Under the pieces are notes generated by a model that searched no databases, was not told where the DNA came from, and saw only the letters and a program-made list of their open reading frames with translations. From an uncultured Haloferula sp. (GTDB taxonomy: Bacteria; Verrucomicrobiota; Verrucomicrobiae; Verrucomicrobiales; Akkermansiaceae), in the NCBI GenBank assembly GCA_946481625.1, contig CAMLOZ010000006.1, forward strand, positions 1 to 19,975: a DNA stretch of 19,975 nucleotides, written 5' to 3'. The translations under genes and the position numbers were made by a program. Numbering within the stretch: position 1 is the first letter of the stretch; every line of letters begins with the position of its first letter. Below are positions 1 through 6,059 of this stretch, piece by piece.

Positions 1-553
1 CCGTGACGAAGGTATGCGTGGCCGTGTCGGCGGGAATGCCCGTGCGATAGACGGCACCGCCACTGACCTGGCAGCCGAATTCCAGGCCGCCGGTGGTACC
101 GTTGCCGCCGGGCACGCCGAAGAAGACACGCTCGGTCCCGAAGTCGTAGGAGCTCGCCCCGCTCCACGTGATGCCCGTACCGCGGGTGCAGGTGAAGCGG
201 TAAAAGATGCGGCCCGCCGCGCGGATGGCACCGCTGCGCTCGTGGTTGTCCTGGCCGTCGTTGGCACCGTTGCCGGCACCTTCTACCGTTCCGTTGTACT
301 CGCGCTTCGCGCCGCTGTTGTTGGTGGCCAGTGAATTGCCCGCGATGGCCGGGGTGCCGAAGGCGTTGTCCCAGTCCGAGGGGAAGGCGGTGACCGCCTT
401 GTCAAAATTATCGTAGTTGAAGCCGGAGCCACCGGAGAGACCGGCGATGTTGCCGTTGGCGTAGGTGAAGTTCTCGATGCCAATGACTTGGGCCGGGAGC
501 GGGGAGGACGCCAGGGCCGTAGCGGCCAGGGCGATAGGTACGGGTTTTTTCAT
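1..553 (-). CDS. Secreted protein with signal peptide, partial (C-terminus outside window)
   Basis: The reading frame is open from an ATG at 553 down to the left edge without a stop, so about 184 N-terminal residues are present. It begins MKKPVPIALAATALASSPLPAQ, in effect a short basic start, a hydrophobic alanine/leucine stretch and a likely signal peptidase site after ALA or PAQ. The mature part is rich in Gly, Asn, Thr and Ser and has few charges (for example SGGSGFNYDNF), with the look of a beta-rich extracellular or autotransporter-like protein. Such proteins are common in Verrucomicrobiota and often end in a PEP-CTERM sorting signal, but that end cannot be seen here. No enzymatic motif is recognised. 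There is no clear Shine-Dalgarno upstream. It diverges from the sigma factor gene across a 386-bp gap. The signal peptide and open frame are seen; the localisation is inferred. Confidence 0.75.
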   Translation of the reverse strand, partial: MKKPVPIALAATALASSPLPAQVIGIENFTYANGNIAGLSGGSGFNYDNFDKAVTAFPSDWDNAFGTPAIAGNSLATNNSGAKREYNGTVEGAGNGANDGQDNHERSGAIRAAGRIFYRFTCTRGTGITWSGASSYDFGTERVFFGVPGGNGTTGGLEFGCQVSGGAVYRTGIPADTATHTFVT

Positions 554-610
554 ATCGGGTTCTTGCTATCCAATGGGTTGGTTCTGGCCCGGGGGTTGGG
601 AAACCGGGCA

Positions 611-687
611 GGCGGGATCCCTGCTCCAACGACGTGCGGAGGGAGGGCGTCCGCGCCGGATTGCGTTATCCGGCTCCGGATCCCGCC
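611..687. repeat. 10-bp inverted repeat enclosing two smaller stems
   Basis: GGCGGGATCC (611-620) is the exact reverse complement of GGATCCCGCC (678-687). Inside lie GCGGA/TCCGC (636-640/650-654) and GCCGGAT/ATCCGGC (655-661/668-674, 6-nt loop), so the whole could form a three-way junction. The right arm belongs to an 11-nt direct repeat, GATCCCGCCAA, found at 679-689 and again at 853-863. Confidence 0.75.
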
Positions 688-717
688 AAATTTCTTCGGG
701 AAAAATCCTCCGGGAAC

Positions 718-757
718 GGGCAATGCGCGGGGCGGTTCGGTGCTCCGCGCATTGCCC
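718..757 (+). repeat. 13-bp perfect inverted repeat
   Basis: Arms GGGCAATGCGCGG (718-730) and its exact reverse complement (745-757) flank a 14-nt spacer. As plus-strand RNA the spacer can pair further through 731-734 with 741-744 (two Watson-Crick and two G.U pairs), closing a GUUCGG loop. There is no T-run after either end, so it does not look like an intrinsic terminator. Confidence 0.85.
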
Positions 758-760
758 CCT

Positions 761-791
761 GTCTCCAACGGAACCCAAGACGGTTGGAGAC
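761..791. repeat. 9-bp perfect inverted repeat
   Basis: GTCTCCAAC (761-769) and GTTGGAGAC (783-791) are exact reverse complements around a 13-nt spacer. The repeat starts three bases after the 13-bp stem ends. The CTCCAAC part of the left arm is repeated at 624-630, giving the right arm a second possible partner. Confidence 0.85.
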
Positions 792-939
792 TCCGGTGTG
801 AACTCGGGGCACACCGCCTGGAAATTCACATGGGATGCGACAAAACCCGGCCGATCCCGCCAACAATCTCACGGCAGCGACGAGCATGTTGATTCGGCTT
901 GCTCCCGAAGGGGCGTGGCGGTACGGCCTATACGGGAAG

Positions 940-1488
940 ATGGACGGGATCAGCCACTCGGAATCCTTCCGGGACGAGGTCCCCGGTTCGTCCGATGAAT
1001 TGCTGCCCATCGTGTATGAGGAACTCCGGCGTCTCGCCGCATTCCGCCTGAAACACGAGGCCGGCAACAAGACCCTGCAACCCACCGCGCTTGTCCACGA
1101 GGCATGGATCCGCCTGGCTTCCTCCGAGGTGAAGCCGTGGGAAAACCGGGCGCACTTCTTCAATGCGGCCGCCCAAGCGATGCGCCGCATCCTCGTCGAT
1201 CGCGCGCGGGCCCAATCCCGGCAGAAGCGGACCCGTCCCGAGGAGCTCCCGCTCGGCGAGTCCGCGGGCGAAAGCGACGCCCATGTCCTGATGATCCACG
1301 AGTGCCTGACGCGCCTCGAGAAAATCGATCCCTACTCGGCCAAGGTGGTGCTGTTGAAATTCTACGGCGGCTTGAGCAGCGAGGAGATCAGCGGGATCAC
1401 CGGCCGGAGCGTGCGCTCCGTGGAGCGGCAATGGATGTTCGCGAAGGCGAAGCTTTACCAGATGATCCGCGACGACCAATCGGAATGA
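940..1488 (+). CDS. ECF-type RNA polymerase sigma factor (Sig-70_X6-like)
   Basis: The protein directs RNA polymerase to a dedicated promoter set. From the ATG at 940 it has 182 residues. Region 2 covers roughly residues 17-100, with DELLPIVYEELRRLAAFRL, the LQPTALVHEAWIRL block and AAAQAMRRILVDRARA. Region 4 covers roughly residues 120-180, with a helix-turn-helix around YGGLSSEEISGITGRSVRSVERQ. These blocks match the planctomycete/verrucomicrobial sigma-70 group (TIGR02999-like). The same frame is open upstream to an ATG at 835, but those 35 residues resemble no sigma N-terminus and would overlap the structured region, so 940 is preferred. The Ser/Thr kinase begins 4 bp after the stop, implying one transcript. 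No anti-sigma factor is adjacent, and the kinase is the likely control partner (inference). Confidence 0.9.
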   Translation: MDGISHSESFRDEVPGSSDELLPIVYEELRRLAAFRLKHEAGNKTLQPTALVHEAWIRLASSEVKPWENRAHFFNAAAQAMRRILVDRARAQSRQKRTRPEELPLGESAGESDAHVLMIHECLTRLEKIDPYSAKVVLLKFYGGLSSEEISGITGRSVRSVERQWMFAKAKLYQMIRDDQSE

Positions 1489-1492
1489 GCCG

Positions 1493-3730
1493 ATGACGAC
1501 GACCTCCACCGACAACGAACGCGAGATCGACAGCGCCATCCTCGAGGTTGCCTTGTCCCTCGAAGATGCCGGGACGCGCGAGGAATTCCTCGACCGGGTC
1601 TATGGCGACAACGAAGCGGGCAGGGCCGAGATGCGCCGCCTCATCAAGTGTTCCGGCGAAGCCGCGGGATTCTTCCTCGAGGCGCGCGAGGAACGGCTGA
1701 CGCTCACCGTCGGCCTGCTGCCGCAGGGTCACCAGGCGCAGGTGCCTCCGCCGGCGCTGGAGGACCTGTTGGGCGTGGCCGATGCGCGGATCGGCCACTA
1801 CCGGCTGCTCTCGCGGATCGGCGAGGGCGGGGGCGGAGTGGTTTACGAGGCGGAACAGGAGCAGCCGATCCGCCGCCGCGTGGCGATCAAGATCGTCCGC
1901 GTGGGGATCGAGAACAAGGAGGCGATCGCGCGCTTCGAGATCGAGCGCCAATCGCTGGCGCTGATGGATCATCCGAACATCGCCAAGGTCTTCGATGCGG
2001 GCACGACCGAATCGGGCCGACCGTACATCGTGATGGAACTCGTGGCCGGCGAGCCGCTTACCAAGTACTGCGACCGCAACAAGCTCGGGACCGCGCAGCG
2101 CCTCCGCCTTTTCATCCAAGTGTGCCATGCGATCCAGCACGCGCACCAGAAGGGCATCATCCACCGCGACATCAAGCCCTCCAACATCCTCGTCGTCCGC
2201 AACGACGAGGCCGAGGTCCCGAAGGTCATCGACTTCGGGATCGCGAAGCCGACCGAGACGAAGCGTTCGGACCGTACGGTGATCACCGCGCACGACCAGT
2301 TCTTCGGCACTCCCGCCTACATGAGCCCCGAACAGATCGACATGGCAGGGTTGGATGTCGATACCCGCAGCGACATCTACAGCCTCGGCGTGCTGCTTTA
2401 CGAATTGCTGACTTCCAGCACGCCCGTGGACGGACAAGAGCTTTCCACCTTCGGCTTGTCGAAGATCCGGCAAACGCTGCTCAACAACGAGATCGTGCGG
2501 CCGTCTGAAGTGCTGAAGGCGCTGCCTGCCAAGAAGCTGGAGGACTTGGCGGCGCTGCGGGGAACGGATTCGTCTCATCTCACCGGTTATGTGAGTGGCG
2601 ATCTCGATTGGATCGTGATCAAGGCCACGGAGAAGAACCGCGTCCGACGCTATCAGACGGCGAACAGCCTGGCGATGGACGTGCAGCGCTTCCTGGAGTT
2701 CCAGCCGGTTTCGGCGCGCCCGCGTTCGCGGCTCTACCTCCTGGCGAAGTTCGTGCGGCGGAACCGCATCGCCTTCGCGGTGGGGGTCTTGCTCGCCTCG
2801 CTCCTGTTGGGCGGCTTCGTCACGACGGCCACGCTTTACCGCCGCGAGAGGGAGGCGCTCGACGAGCAGCTGCGGCTCAAGAACGAGGCGCAGCAGGCAA
2901 GGAACGAGGAAACCCGCCTGCGCCGGAAGGCCGACGCCCGGGCGAACATCTCGCGCGTGGCATTTCTTTTAGACCAGGGCAAGATCGACGAGGCCGATGC
3001 CTTGCGGCAGCAGTATCCGCTTTCCTCGATCGAACCGTCGCTGGAAGCGGCGGCGGTGTTCCGTTCGCTGGGGGACTGGAACGCCCGCCACGACCGCCGC
3101 GATCAGGCCCTCCAGTGTTTCCGTCTCCTGATCCAGGCGAACCGCCTCGACGACCCGCGGCGGATCTTGAACGGGACCGACTTGATGGCGACCGGCGCGG
3201 CGATGCTGCAGGGAGGCGAAAGCGATTACATCGAGTTCCGCAAGGAAGCCTTGGAACGCTACGGCCTCCCGCGGTCCCCCTTGCACGCCGAGCATCTTCT
3301 CAAGGCGTGCCTGCTAAGGGCCGCGGATGCCAGGACGATGGAGATCCTCGCAGCCTCGGAGCGGGTGATGGGGGATCCAGCCAAGGCTCCTTTCCCGGCT
3401 TGGGCCGGTCTATCGCTCGGACTCTATCATCTCCGCGGCGGACGGCCTGATGATGCCCTGAAGGCCTGTGCCAGCGGCTTGGAGGACAAGCGTATCAAAC
3501 ATTCCTGCCGCGCTTCCATCCTTGCGGTGACCGCGATGGTCGCGGCGTCAAAAGGCGATGAGGAGAAAGCCCGCAAGGACATTGAGGAAGCGGCTGCGAT
3601 TGTCCACCAATGCGAGGGCGGCGACTTCATCGGCACCCAGCCGGTCGCTCCGGTCTGGTACGACTGGGTGGTTGCGAAGCTCCTGATCGAGGAGGCGCGG
3701 GCGGTGGTGGAGGAGCCTTCCGCAGAGTGA
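1493..3730 (+). CDS. Membrane Ser/Thr protein kinase, partner of the ECF sigma factor
   Basis: This is a 745-residue Hanks-type kinase. A cytoplasmic N-terminal segment (1-100) precedes the kinase domain, at about 103-400. The domain has a glycine loop GEGGGGVVYEA (110-120), VAIK with catalytic Lys133, HRDIKPSN (224-231, Asp226), DFG (248-250) and GTPAYMSPE (272-280, SPE replacing APE). One membrane helix lies near 426-447. A charged, probably coiled segment (about 450-487) follows, then a roughly 250-residue helical region with TPR-like character that would face the periplasm and may sense or bind a partner. It starts 4 bp after the sigma gene, so the two are almost certainly co-transcribed. 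In Planctomycetes and Verrucomicrobia such kinases often sit beside sigma factors of this group and may set sigma activity by phosphorylation; that link is inferred here. All key catalytic residues are present. Confidence 0.93.
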   Translation: MTTTSTDNEREIDSAILEVALSLEDAGTREEFLDRVYGDNEAGRAEMRRLIKCSGEAAGFFLEAREERLTLTVGLLPQGHQAQVPPPALEDLLGVADARIGHYRLLSRIGEGGGGVVYEAEQEQPIRRRVAIKIVRVGIENKEAIARFEIERQSLALMDHPNIAKVFDAGTTESGRPYIVMELVAGEPLTKYCDRNKLGTAQRLRLFIQVCHAIQHAHQKGIIHRDIKPSNILVVRNDEAEVPKVIDFGIAKPTETKRSDRTVITAHDQFFGTPAYMSPEQIDMAGLDVDTRSDIYSLGVLLYELLTSSTPVDGQELSTFGLSKIRQTLLNNEIVRPSEVLKALPAKKLEDLAALRGTDSSHLTGYVSGDLDWIVIKATEKNRVRRYQTANSLAMDVQRFLEFQPVSARPRSRLYLLAKFVRRNRIAFAVGVLLASLLLGGFVTTATLYRREREALDEQLRLKNEAQQARNEETRLRRKADARANISRVAFLLDQGKIDEADALRQQYPLSSIEPSLEAAAVFRSLGDWNARHDRRDQALQCFRLLIQANRLDDPRRILNGTDLMATGAAMLQGGESDYIEFRKEALERYGLPRSPLHAEHLLKACLLRAADARTMEILAASERVMGDPAKAPFPAWAGLSLGLYHLRGGRPDDALKACASGLEDKRIKHSCRASILAVTAMVAASKGDEEKARKDIEEAAAIVHQCEGGDFIGTQPVAPVWYDWVVAKLLIEEARAVVEEPSAE

Positions 3731-3747
3731 ATTTTTCGGCAGCGGCT

Positions 3748-3783
3748 GATGCCTGCGAAGGCCGGACGCCTCTCCGAGGCATC
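3748..3783. terminator. Stem-loop in the convergent gap between kinase and nucleotidyltransferase
   Basis: The 67-bp gap between two convergent genes holds GATGCCT (3748-3754) and its exact complement AGGCATC (3777-3783). A competing smaller hairpin is GCCTC-TCC-GAGGC (3768-3780). The position suits a bidirectional terminator, but no T-run follows the stem on either strand, so the call is tentative. Confidence 0.3.
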
Positions 3784-3797
3784 CCAGCCCTGGCTTC

Positions 3798-4709
3798 TTA
3801 TCCCAGCGGGCTCGGATACTCCCCGGATTCCACCAGCTTCGCGATGGATGCCACCACGTGCGGCTTGTCGTCGGGATAGGTGACGCCGAACCAGGACGAG
3901 GTGGTGTCCAGCACCCGGCAATCCGCCTTCCCGTGGCGGATCAGGTCATCCACCACCGTCGGAATGTAGCACTCGGACTTCTGCTCGCCGCCCTTCTCCT
4001 TGAGGAAGGTGGTGAAGAGCTCTTCGATCTGGTCGAAAAAGCTCTTGGTAAAGCCCCAGAAGTTCATCGAGACCGGACAGATGTCGGCGATCTCGCGGCG
4101 GCTGCCATCGAGCGCCGTGCCGCGGACGATCCCGTCTTCGTCGCGGGCGATGTCCACGACTTCCTCGACATCGGTCAGCAGCCCTTGGGCATCCGTATCG
4201 CAGATTCCGCGGTTCACCGAACCGTGTTCGGAAAGGGTGTTGCGGAGCGGATATCCCACCATCGAGTAGTGGTCCTTGCCCGCCTCGCCTCCGCTACCGG
4301 CAAACCAGCGCGCTATCGACTGGTAAGCATCCGCGCCGTAGAAATCATCCGCATTGATCACCGCGAAGGGGCCGTCGGTCACGTGCCGGGCCGAGCGCAC
4401 CGCATGCGCCGTGCCCCAGGGCTTCGTGCGGCCTTCCGGCACGGTAAATCCGGCCGGCAGGTCGTCCAGCTTCTGGAACGCATAGTCCACCCCGATCTTC
4501 CCGGCAAAGCGCGCACCCACCGTGTTCTTGAAGGCGTCCGCGAAATCCTCGCGGATGATGAACACCACCTTGCCGAAGCCCGCGCGGATCGCGTCGAAGA
4601 CCGAATAATCGAGCACCGTCTCGCCGTTCGGGCCCATCGGGTCCATTTGCTTGAGGCCGCCGTAACGGGAGCCCATGCCTGCGGCGAGAACGAGAAGAGT
4701 CGGTTTCAT
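3798..4709 (-). CDS. Nucleotidyltransferase family protein (NDP-sugar pyrophosphorylase-like)
   Basis: The 303-residue protein has the N-terminal signature of sugar-1-phosphate nucleotidyltransferases: LVLAAGMGSRYGGLKQ at 6-21 binds the nucleoside triphosphate. KPWGTAHAV (96-104) contacts the base, and INADDFYG (118-125), with Asp121/Asp122, supplies the metal-binding acid. The fold is a Rossmann-like GT-A core. The family joins a sugar phosphate and an NTP to make an activated sugar plus pyrophosphate, but the exact sugar and nucleotide cannot be read from the sequence. The ATG at 4709 is the natural start because the signature begins at residue 6. It lies 97 bp downstream of the ATL gene on the same strand, with two small GC stems (4752-4766, 4768-4783) between them, so it may be separately transcribed. 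No other sugar biosynthesis genes are next to it. Confidence 0.85.
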   Translation of the reverse strand: MKPTLLVLAAGMGSRYGGLKQMDPMGPNGETVLDYSVFDAIRAGFGKVVFIIREDFADAFKNTVGARFAGKIGVDYAFQKLDDLPAGFTVPEGRTKPWGTAHAVRSARHVTDGPFAVINADDFYGADAYQSIARWFAGSGGEAGKDHYSMVGYPLRNTLSEHGSVNRGICDTDAQGLLTDVEEVVDIARDEDGIVRGTALDGSRREIADICPVSMNFWGFTKSFFDQIEELFTTFLKEKGGEQKSECYIPTVVDDLIRHGKADCRVLDTTSSWFGVTYPDDKPHVVASIAKLVESGEYPSPLG

Positions 4710-4806
4710 CGGTATCTATCGTGGTCGGAGTGCGGCGGGGTTATGAAGGCCGCCCGCGCGCCGGGCAATGCGGAATGGCGCATGCAGGCTGCGGAAGGGC
4801 GAATCC

Positions 4807-5169
4807 TCAGGCTTCATCCCACCGGATATCCCGCCTCACTCCCACGACGTGGAAATGATCGTCTGGATCCATGACGAATCCCTTCGCGTCGACCTTCACT
4901 CCCTCAGCCACGAGCAGTTCGCGCTGCCGCGCCGCCAGTTCCGGGTCCATGGCGCGGCTGATCCGCCCCTCTGCCGCGACCACGCGCTGCCACGGCAAAC
5001 GCGCTGATTCCTCCTCGGTCAGCCGGGAGAGCACCTGCGCGACGTGCCGCGGATTGCAGTTCATGTGTAGCGCGATCGACCCGTAAGTCGTGAAGCGACC
5101 CTCCGGGATCAAAGCAACCAAGCGGATCACTTCAGCTCGGATGCGGGCAAAGGCGACGGATTTGGCCAT
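4807..5169 (-). CDS. Alkyltransferase-like (ATL) DNA repair protein, MGMT family without the acceptor cysteine
   Basis: From the ATG at 5169 the protein has 120 residues and matches the DNA-binding half of O6-alkylguanine-DNA alkyltransferases. It has the tyrosine segment IPEGRFTTYGSIA, the arginine-finger region NPRHVAQVLSRL and the active-site loop LPWQRVV. True MGMT has PCHRV with a reactive cysteine; here that place is tryptophan (Trp60), the hallmark of ATL proteins such as E. coli YbaZ (PWHRV). Known ATLs bind and flip O6-alkylguanine without repairing it and hand the lesion to nucleotide excision repair; the same role is inferred here. The frame stays open to a GTG at 5205 that would overlap the toxin stop as GTGA, giving 132 residues; this start is possible, but its GGAAG is too close to be a good ribosome site. 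The gene directly follows a toxin-antitoxin pair on the same strand. Confidence 0.85.
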   Translation of the reverse strand: MAKSVAFARIRAEVIRLVALIPEGRFTTYGSIALHMNCNPRHVAQVLSRLTEEESARLPWQRVVAAEGRISRAMDPELAARQRELLVAEGVKVDAKGFVMDPDDHFHVVGVRRDIRWDEA

Positions 5170-5201
5170 ATCCAGAGACCGGGACAATTCGAAGCGGTGA
5201 T

Positions 5202-5564
5202 TCACCGCTTCCGGTTTTTCTTAGCAGCCCGATAGAGGATCTCAACCTCCTGAAGCAACTGCGGCTCCATTTCACCGATCCGCTCCGGGAGATCCATTGC
5301 TCCATGCTTCACGGTGAGAACGAAAACCACGTCGTCCTTGATGGCGCAGACCAGAAAATGCTGGCGCACCCTGTAGAACTGAAGGGCGTCCGACACCCCT
5401 GATTTTGCCCTGAGCAAGCCGGGGGTTTCCCGGAGACGTTGCAAACCCTGTTCAAGGGCGGCCATGTATTCCGCTGCGACCCGCTTGCCCCACTGCACGC
5501 GTGAATGGCTTTCAATCTCCAAGAGATCTTCAATTGCCAAGCGAGAGACAAGGAGCCGGGCCAT
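5202..5564 (-). CDS. RelE/ParE-family toxin
   Basis: The 120-residue protein has the layout of RelE/ParE toxins. An N-terminal pair of helices (ARLLVSRLAIEDLLEIESHSR, with WGKRVAAEYMAALEQGLQRL after it) is followed by a compact beta-sheet with LRAKSGVSDALQFYRVRQH, FLVCAIKDDVVFVLTVKHGAMDLPER. This pattern is closer to ParE, whose members usually target DNA gyrase, than to ribosome-dependent RelE, but target choice cannot be settled from sequence. The C-terminal tail (AAKKNRKR) is very basic. The ATG at 5564 lies 3 bp after the antitoxin stop, the classic antitoxin-first arrangement, and GGAAG at the antitoxin end may serve as its ribosome site. It is intact and full length for the family. Confidence 0.85.
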   Translation of the reverse strand: MARLLVSRLAIEDLLEIESHSRVQWGKRVAAEYMAALEQGLQRLRETPGLLRAKSGVSDALQFYRVRQHFLVCAIKDDVVFVLTVKHGAMDLPERIGEMEPQLLQEVEILYRAAKKNRKR

Positions 5565-5567
5565 CAA

Positions 5568-5837
5568 CTACTTCCAGCCTTCGCGTTCCCGCTTTTTCCC
5601 TTCAGCCATCAAATCCTTCAGGCTGCCGGTGAATTCGACGGACCTTCCCTCGATGATGTCGCGGTACCCCTCCACAACGGAATCCCGGAATTCCGCAGCC
5701 TCCATCCGGCGCTTCTTCTCACGCAGAACGTCGCGGAGGAACTCGCTCGGGGTTGCGTAATCCGTTCCATCCCCGGAGTTGCGGTCAATAAAGGCACGCA
5801 GTTCGTCGGTAAGTGACAGGTTGAGACTGCTCGACAT
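5568..5837 (-). CDS. ParD-like ribbon-helix-helix antitoxin
   Basis: This 89-residue protein begins MSSSLNLSLTDELRAFIDR, where SLNLSLTDEL is the DNA-binding beta-strand of ribbon-helix-helix antitoxins. ATPSEFLRDVLREKKRR forms the second helix, a ParD/CC2985-type signature. The C-terminal half (EFRDSVVEGYRDIIEGRSVEF) would wrap the toxin. The frame extends upstream to 5903, but the family alignment and a good promoter ending 12 bp upstream of the ATG at 5837 make that the start. The toxin follows after 3 bp. Antitoxins of this type normally repress their own operon by binding a palindrome at the promoter, and two candidates exist here: CGAAT-N5-ATTCG (5848-5862), which spans the -10, and a 9-bp palindrome (5877-5900). 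Family assignment is strong; autoregulation is inferred. Confidence 0.85.
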   Translation of the reverse strand: MSSSLNLSLTDELRAFIDRNSGDGTDYATPSEFLRDVLREKKRRMEAAEFRDSVVEGYRDIIEGRSVEFTGSLKDLMAEGKKREREGWK

Positions 5838-5849
5838 CGAAGTGGCGCG

Positions 5850-5878
5850 AATATGACATTCGTGGCAAAAATCGTCAA
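5850..5878 (-). promoter_or_regulatory. Sigma-70-type promoter of the toxin-antitoxin operon
   Basis: Read on the minus strand, TTGACG (5878-5873) and CATATT (5855-5850) are separated by exactly 17 bp. The -10 ends 12 bp before the antitoxin ATG, so the message would have a leader of about 5 nt, too short for a Shine-Dalgarno. A CGAAT-N5-ATTCG inverted repeat (5848-5862) covers the -10 and would suit an operator. The spacing and matches are seen; use as a promoter is inferred. Confidence 0.6.
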
Positions 5879-5900
5879 TATCCGCCATAGCGCGGATATT
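5877..5900. promoter_or_regulatory. 9-bp perfect palindrome at the -35 of the toxin-antitoxin promoter
   Basis: AATATCCGC (5877-5885) and GCGGATATT (5892-5900) are exact reverse complements with a 6-nt spacer. The site overlaps the -35 of the antitoxin promoter and lies in the divergent gap in front of the pyruvate dehydrogenase operon. It is the strongest candidate for a dimeric repressor site in this gap, most simply the antitoxin or toxin-antitoxin complex. Confidence 0.6.
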
Positions 5901-6059
5901 CACGGCGTGGTCTCACCGCATGAAGGCCTCAGGCATTCCGTTGCCGGCGTCATTCGCGGGTCGGGGGACACCCCAAAATCCGCCCTGAAAACCAATCTCC
6001 GCCCCGCAGCACCGGAAAGCGGTTGCCGCCCTTCCCGACCCTTGTTTAGCCTCTTGCCC

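Larger units (their letters stand above)
570..816 (+). ncRNA. Candidate structured RNA or leader: run of consecutive inverted repeats
   Basis: The 386-bp gap 554-939 contains no credible gene. From 570 to 816 it is almost fully covered by perfect inverted repeats: 570-573/578-581 (4 bp), 587-592/604-609 (6 bp), 611-620/678-687 (10 bp) enclosing 636-640/650-654 (5 bp) and 655-661/668-674 (7 bp), then 718-730/745-757 (13 bp), 761-769/783-791 (9 bp) and 794-800/810-816 (7 bp). A C(UUCG)G tetraloop with a short stem fits at 691-702. The plus-strand orientation is favoured because the 13-bp stem extends to 17 with two G.U pairs that would be A.C mismatches on the other strand. None of the tmRNA, RNase P, SRP or common riboswitch signature motifs was recognised. 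It could be a stand-alone RNA, the leader of the sigma-kinase transcript, or a DNA-level element. The repeats are seen; RNA function is inferred. Confidence 0.4.

Noticed and set aside
761..791. Possible integron attC site from CTCCAAC/GTTGGAG
   Set aside because: The cores do not fit RYYYAAC/GTTRRRY, and no integrase or gene cassettes are present.
570..816. Known RNA such as tmRNA, RNase P, SRP, cobalamin or TPP riboswitch
   Set aside because: None of their signature core words was seen; the region is therefore left as an unassigned candidate.
835..939. Extended sigma factor start at ATG 835
   Set aside because: The extra 35 residues do not resemble family members; the ATG at 940 fits the usual length.
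465..998. Long open frames (177 and 134 residues) on the plus strand through the gap, and 174 residues on the minus strand at 666-1190
   Set aside because: Their translations show no domain and cross both the divergent starts and the inverted repeats; high GC makes stop-free frames common here.
1397..2578. Long minus-strand frame (393 residues) inside the kinase gene, and similar ones inside pdhA, pdhB and the hydrolase
   Set aside because: They are antisense shadows of well-supported genes, rich in His, Arg and Asp, without recognisable domains.
4752..4783. Two adjacent small GC stems between the ATL and nucleotidyltransferase genes as a terminator
   Set aside because: Stems of 5 bp without a T-run in a GC-rich gap are too weak to call.
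5853..6059. N-terminal extension of E1-alpha from ATG 5853
   Set aside because: It overlaps the toxin-antitoxin promoter and palindrome, and the residues match no E1 N-terminus.
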